This document shows, piece by piece, positions 62,602 through 64,000 of a stretch of DNA of 64,000 bases (positions within the stretch are counted from its first letter, which is position 1; each line of letters begins with the position of its first letter). The notes under the pieces are model-generated. The model worked only from the letters and a program-made list of their open reading frames with translations, did not search any database and was not told where the DNA came from. The stretch is from Pseudomonas mosselii (lineage in GTDB: Bacteria; Pseudomonadota; Gammaproteobacteria; Pseudomonadales; Pseudomonadaceae): positions 1-64,000 of the forward strand of contig NZ_VAUO01000009.1 of NCBI RefSeq assembly GCF_005796105.1. The letters run 5' to 3'. The translations under genes and the position numbers were made by a program.

Positions 62602-63111
62602 ATGAGCCGTCTGTTACTGCGCCTCCCGCACGATCCACACGCAGCCGAACAGTCTGTCGAAGACACCTTGCTGCACAGCCTCAAGCGCCTGCCGCGTCGG
62701 GTGCAGCAAGTCTTTCTGCTCAACCGCCTCGACCAACTGGGCTTCGCCGACATCGCCGTTCGCCTGGATCTGCCGCTGATGAGCATCGAACGCCACATGA
62801 ACCAGGTCCTGCAAGCCACCAGCAGCCCAGCCGACAGACCAAGCCGCATTGCCGGGCACTGGTACGTGCGCCTGCAAAGCCCACAGGTGACCGCCAGCGA
62901 ACGCATCGATTTTCGGCGCTGGCTGGATGCCGCCCCCGAGCACCTGCAGGCCTTCCAGCGCACCGAGCTGTGCTGGCGCAGCCTGCTTGCCCCCGCTCGC
63001 CAGCTCGGGCATGACCGCTGGTATCGTCAGGGGCGCGCGGCGCTGTCGCTGGGCGGCTGCTCACTGATCGTCGGGCTGGGCCTGGCGGCGCTGCTAGCAC
63101 TCGGCCTGTAG
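62602..63111 (+). CDS. sigma-70 region 4-like / DUF4880 (FecR N-terminal) fusion protein
   Basis: Protein of 169 aa joining two normally separate parts. Residues about 18-70 resemble region 4 of ECF sigma factors (LKRLPRRVQQVFLLNRLDQL, FADIAVRLDLPLMSIERHM). Residues about 85-130 resemble the DUF4880 N-terminal domain of FecR anti-sigma proteins (AGHWYVRLQS... FRRWLDAAPEHLQAFQR). A hydrophobic C-terminus (about 150-169) could anchor it in the membrane. Sigma region 2 and the FecR periplasmic sensor are absent. CAAGGAACTGTCC supports the start. With Fur-like control and a neighbouring PrrF it probably belongs to iron regulation; activity is unknown. Confidence 0.75.
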   Translation: MSRLLLRLPHDPHAAEQSVEDTLLHSLKRLPRRVQQVFLLNRLDQLGFADIAVRLDLPLMSIERHMNQVLQATSSPADRPSRIAGHWYVRLQSPQVTASERIDFRRWLDAAPEHLQAFQRTELCWRSLLAPARQLGHDRWYRQGRAALSLGGCSLIVGLGLAALLALGL

Positions 63112-63228
63112 GCCTGATGCAACACCGCGCAACGTTCCAGGCACAGTGCGCGCGGGCCGGCAGACACAATCTGCGCCACCTTGGGTGTTAAAGTAGCGTC
63201 ACAACAACGCCAAGACAGGAGCCTGGCA

Positions 63229-64000
63229 ATGACCGCGACGCTGTCCCCGCTGCACATCGACTGCGATTTCGACTCCGGCAATATTCTGGTGCTCGATGCC
63301 AGCGATCCGGCGCACGTGCACCTGAACATCCGCCCCGACACCCACAGTGAACATTTCCAGTGGTTCCACTTCAAGGTCAGCGGCCTCACCCCTGGGCAGG
63401 TCCACCGCTTCAGCCTGGACAACGCCTACCAGTCGTCCTACAAGAACGCCTGGAGCGGCTATAACGCGGTCGCCTCCTACGACCAGCAGACCTGGTTCCG
63501 GGTACCCAGCACCTTCGACGGCAAGGCCTTGGCATTTGAAGTGAAGGCCGAGCACGCGCAGATCTGGTTCGCCTACTTCGAGCCTTACCCACGCGCGCGC
63601 CACAATCAGTTGATCGAGCGCGCCCAGCAAATCGACGGCGTCGAGCTACTGGCCCATGGCCGCAGCGTCCAGGGCCGGGACATTCCACTGCTACGTGCAG
63701 GTCATGGCGAGGCCGGCAAGCGCAAGCTATGGATCATCGCCCAGCAGCATCCGGGCGAGCACATGGCCGAATGGTTCATGGAAGGGGTGATCGAGCGTCT
63801 GCAAGCCAACGATGAGGTCATCCAGCAACTGCTGGCCAAGGCCGACCTGTACCTGATTCCCAACATGAACCCGGACGGTGCGTTCCTCGGCCACCTGCGC
63901 ACCAACTTCAAAGGCAAGGACCTCAACCGGGCTTGGCAGGATGCCAGTATCGAACTCAGCCCCGAGGTGTTCTTTGCCCAGGCGCAGATGAAGCAGTACG
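63229..64000 (+). CDS. M14 family zinc carboxypeptidase, 5' part (cut by window end)
   Basis: The first 257 codons of a protein that runs off the window. An N-terminal beta domain (about 1-115) precedes the carboxypeptidase domain, as in cytosolic carboxypeptidase (M14B, CCP/AGBL-like) proteins. Zinc ligands His174 and Glu177 are in QQHPGEHMAEW; NMNPDG and KGKDLNRAW follow as substrate-binding regions. The third zinc His and catalytic Glu would lie beyond 64000. The start at 63229 follows CAGGAGCCTGGCA. No signal peptide is visible, so it is cytoplasmic. Confidence 0.85.
   Translation, partial: MTATLSPLHIDCDFDSGNILVLDASDPAHVHLNIRPDTHSEHFQWFHFKVSGLTPGQVHRFSLDNAYQSSYKNAWSGYNAVASYDQQTWFRVPSTFDGKALAFEVKAEHAQIWFAYFEPYPRARHNQLIERAQQIDGVELLAHGRSVQGRDIPLLRAGHGEAGKRKLWIIAQQHPGEHMAEWFMEGVIERLQANDEVIQQLLAKADLYLIPNMNPDGAFLGHLRTNFKGKDLNRAWQDASIELSPEVFFAQAQMKQY

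Overview
The window is about 64 kb of high-GC chromosome from a fluorescent Pseudomonas, most likely of the P. putida group. The evidence is the family of REP palindromes built on a GTGGGAGCGGGTTTACCCGCGAA-type core or its 'GGAGCGGCCTTGTGTCGCGAA' variant, the gene content and order (zwf-gnd, a glg/tre cluster, liuABCD), and a PrrF-type sRNA. There are no rRNA, tRNA, CRISPR, IS or recognisable prophage structural genes.

Region 1 (1-24,623) is an organosulfur-scavenging island. It holds three orphan sulfonate-type binding proteins, a LysR regulator, an acyl-CoA-dehydrogenase-like (DszC/SfnB-type) flavoprotein, a D-2-hydroxyacid dehydrogenase, a class II aldolase-like protein and a complete family-5 peptide/nickel-type ABC transporter. 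It also holds two NtaA/SnaA/DszA-type and one SsuD-like flavin-dependent monooxygenases, a Tat-exported flavin amine oxidase paired with a secreted RidA-like protein, a TonB receptor, a thiol dioxygenase and a four-domain rhodanese. An inverted repeat ATGC-N7-GCAT (a LysR-type T-N11-A signature) recurs upstream of these operons, often about 39 bp before a TAGAAC element. This suggests one regulon, plausibly sulfur-starvation controlled.

Region 2 (24,739-27,873) carries a lipocalin, a NIPSNAP protein, a DUF2231 membrane protein coupled to a soluble PQQ-type sugar dehydrogenase lipoprotein, and a small unknown protein.

Region 3 (28,014-54,834) is carbohydrate and compatible-solute metabolism: a GH15 glucoamylase/trehalase-like protein, zwf and gnd, then glgA-treZ-malQ-treY-(DUF2934)-glgX-EEP on the plus strand and glgE-treS/maltokinase-glgB on the minus strand. 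TreS/Pep2 and GlgE would turn trehalose into maltose-1-phosphate and then alpha-glucan, GlgB branches it, and GlgX, TreY and TreZ return it to trehalose. AlgU-like promoters (GAAC-N16/17-TC) lie upstream of glgA and glgE. A passenger-less autotransporter barrel sits between the two arms.

Region 4 (55,335-60,977) is the leucine/isovalerate operon liuABCD, with two near-identical palindromes upstream that resemble LiuR sites. Region 5 (61,069-64,000) has a LexA/CI-like S24 repressor with an Arg where the catalytic Lys is expected, a DUF3077 gene, a Fur-controlled PrrF-like sRNA with its terminator, an odd sigma-region-4/FecR-N fusion protein, and the 5' part of an M14 carboxypeptidase gene cut by the window end.
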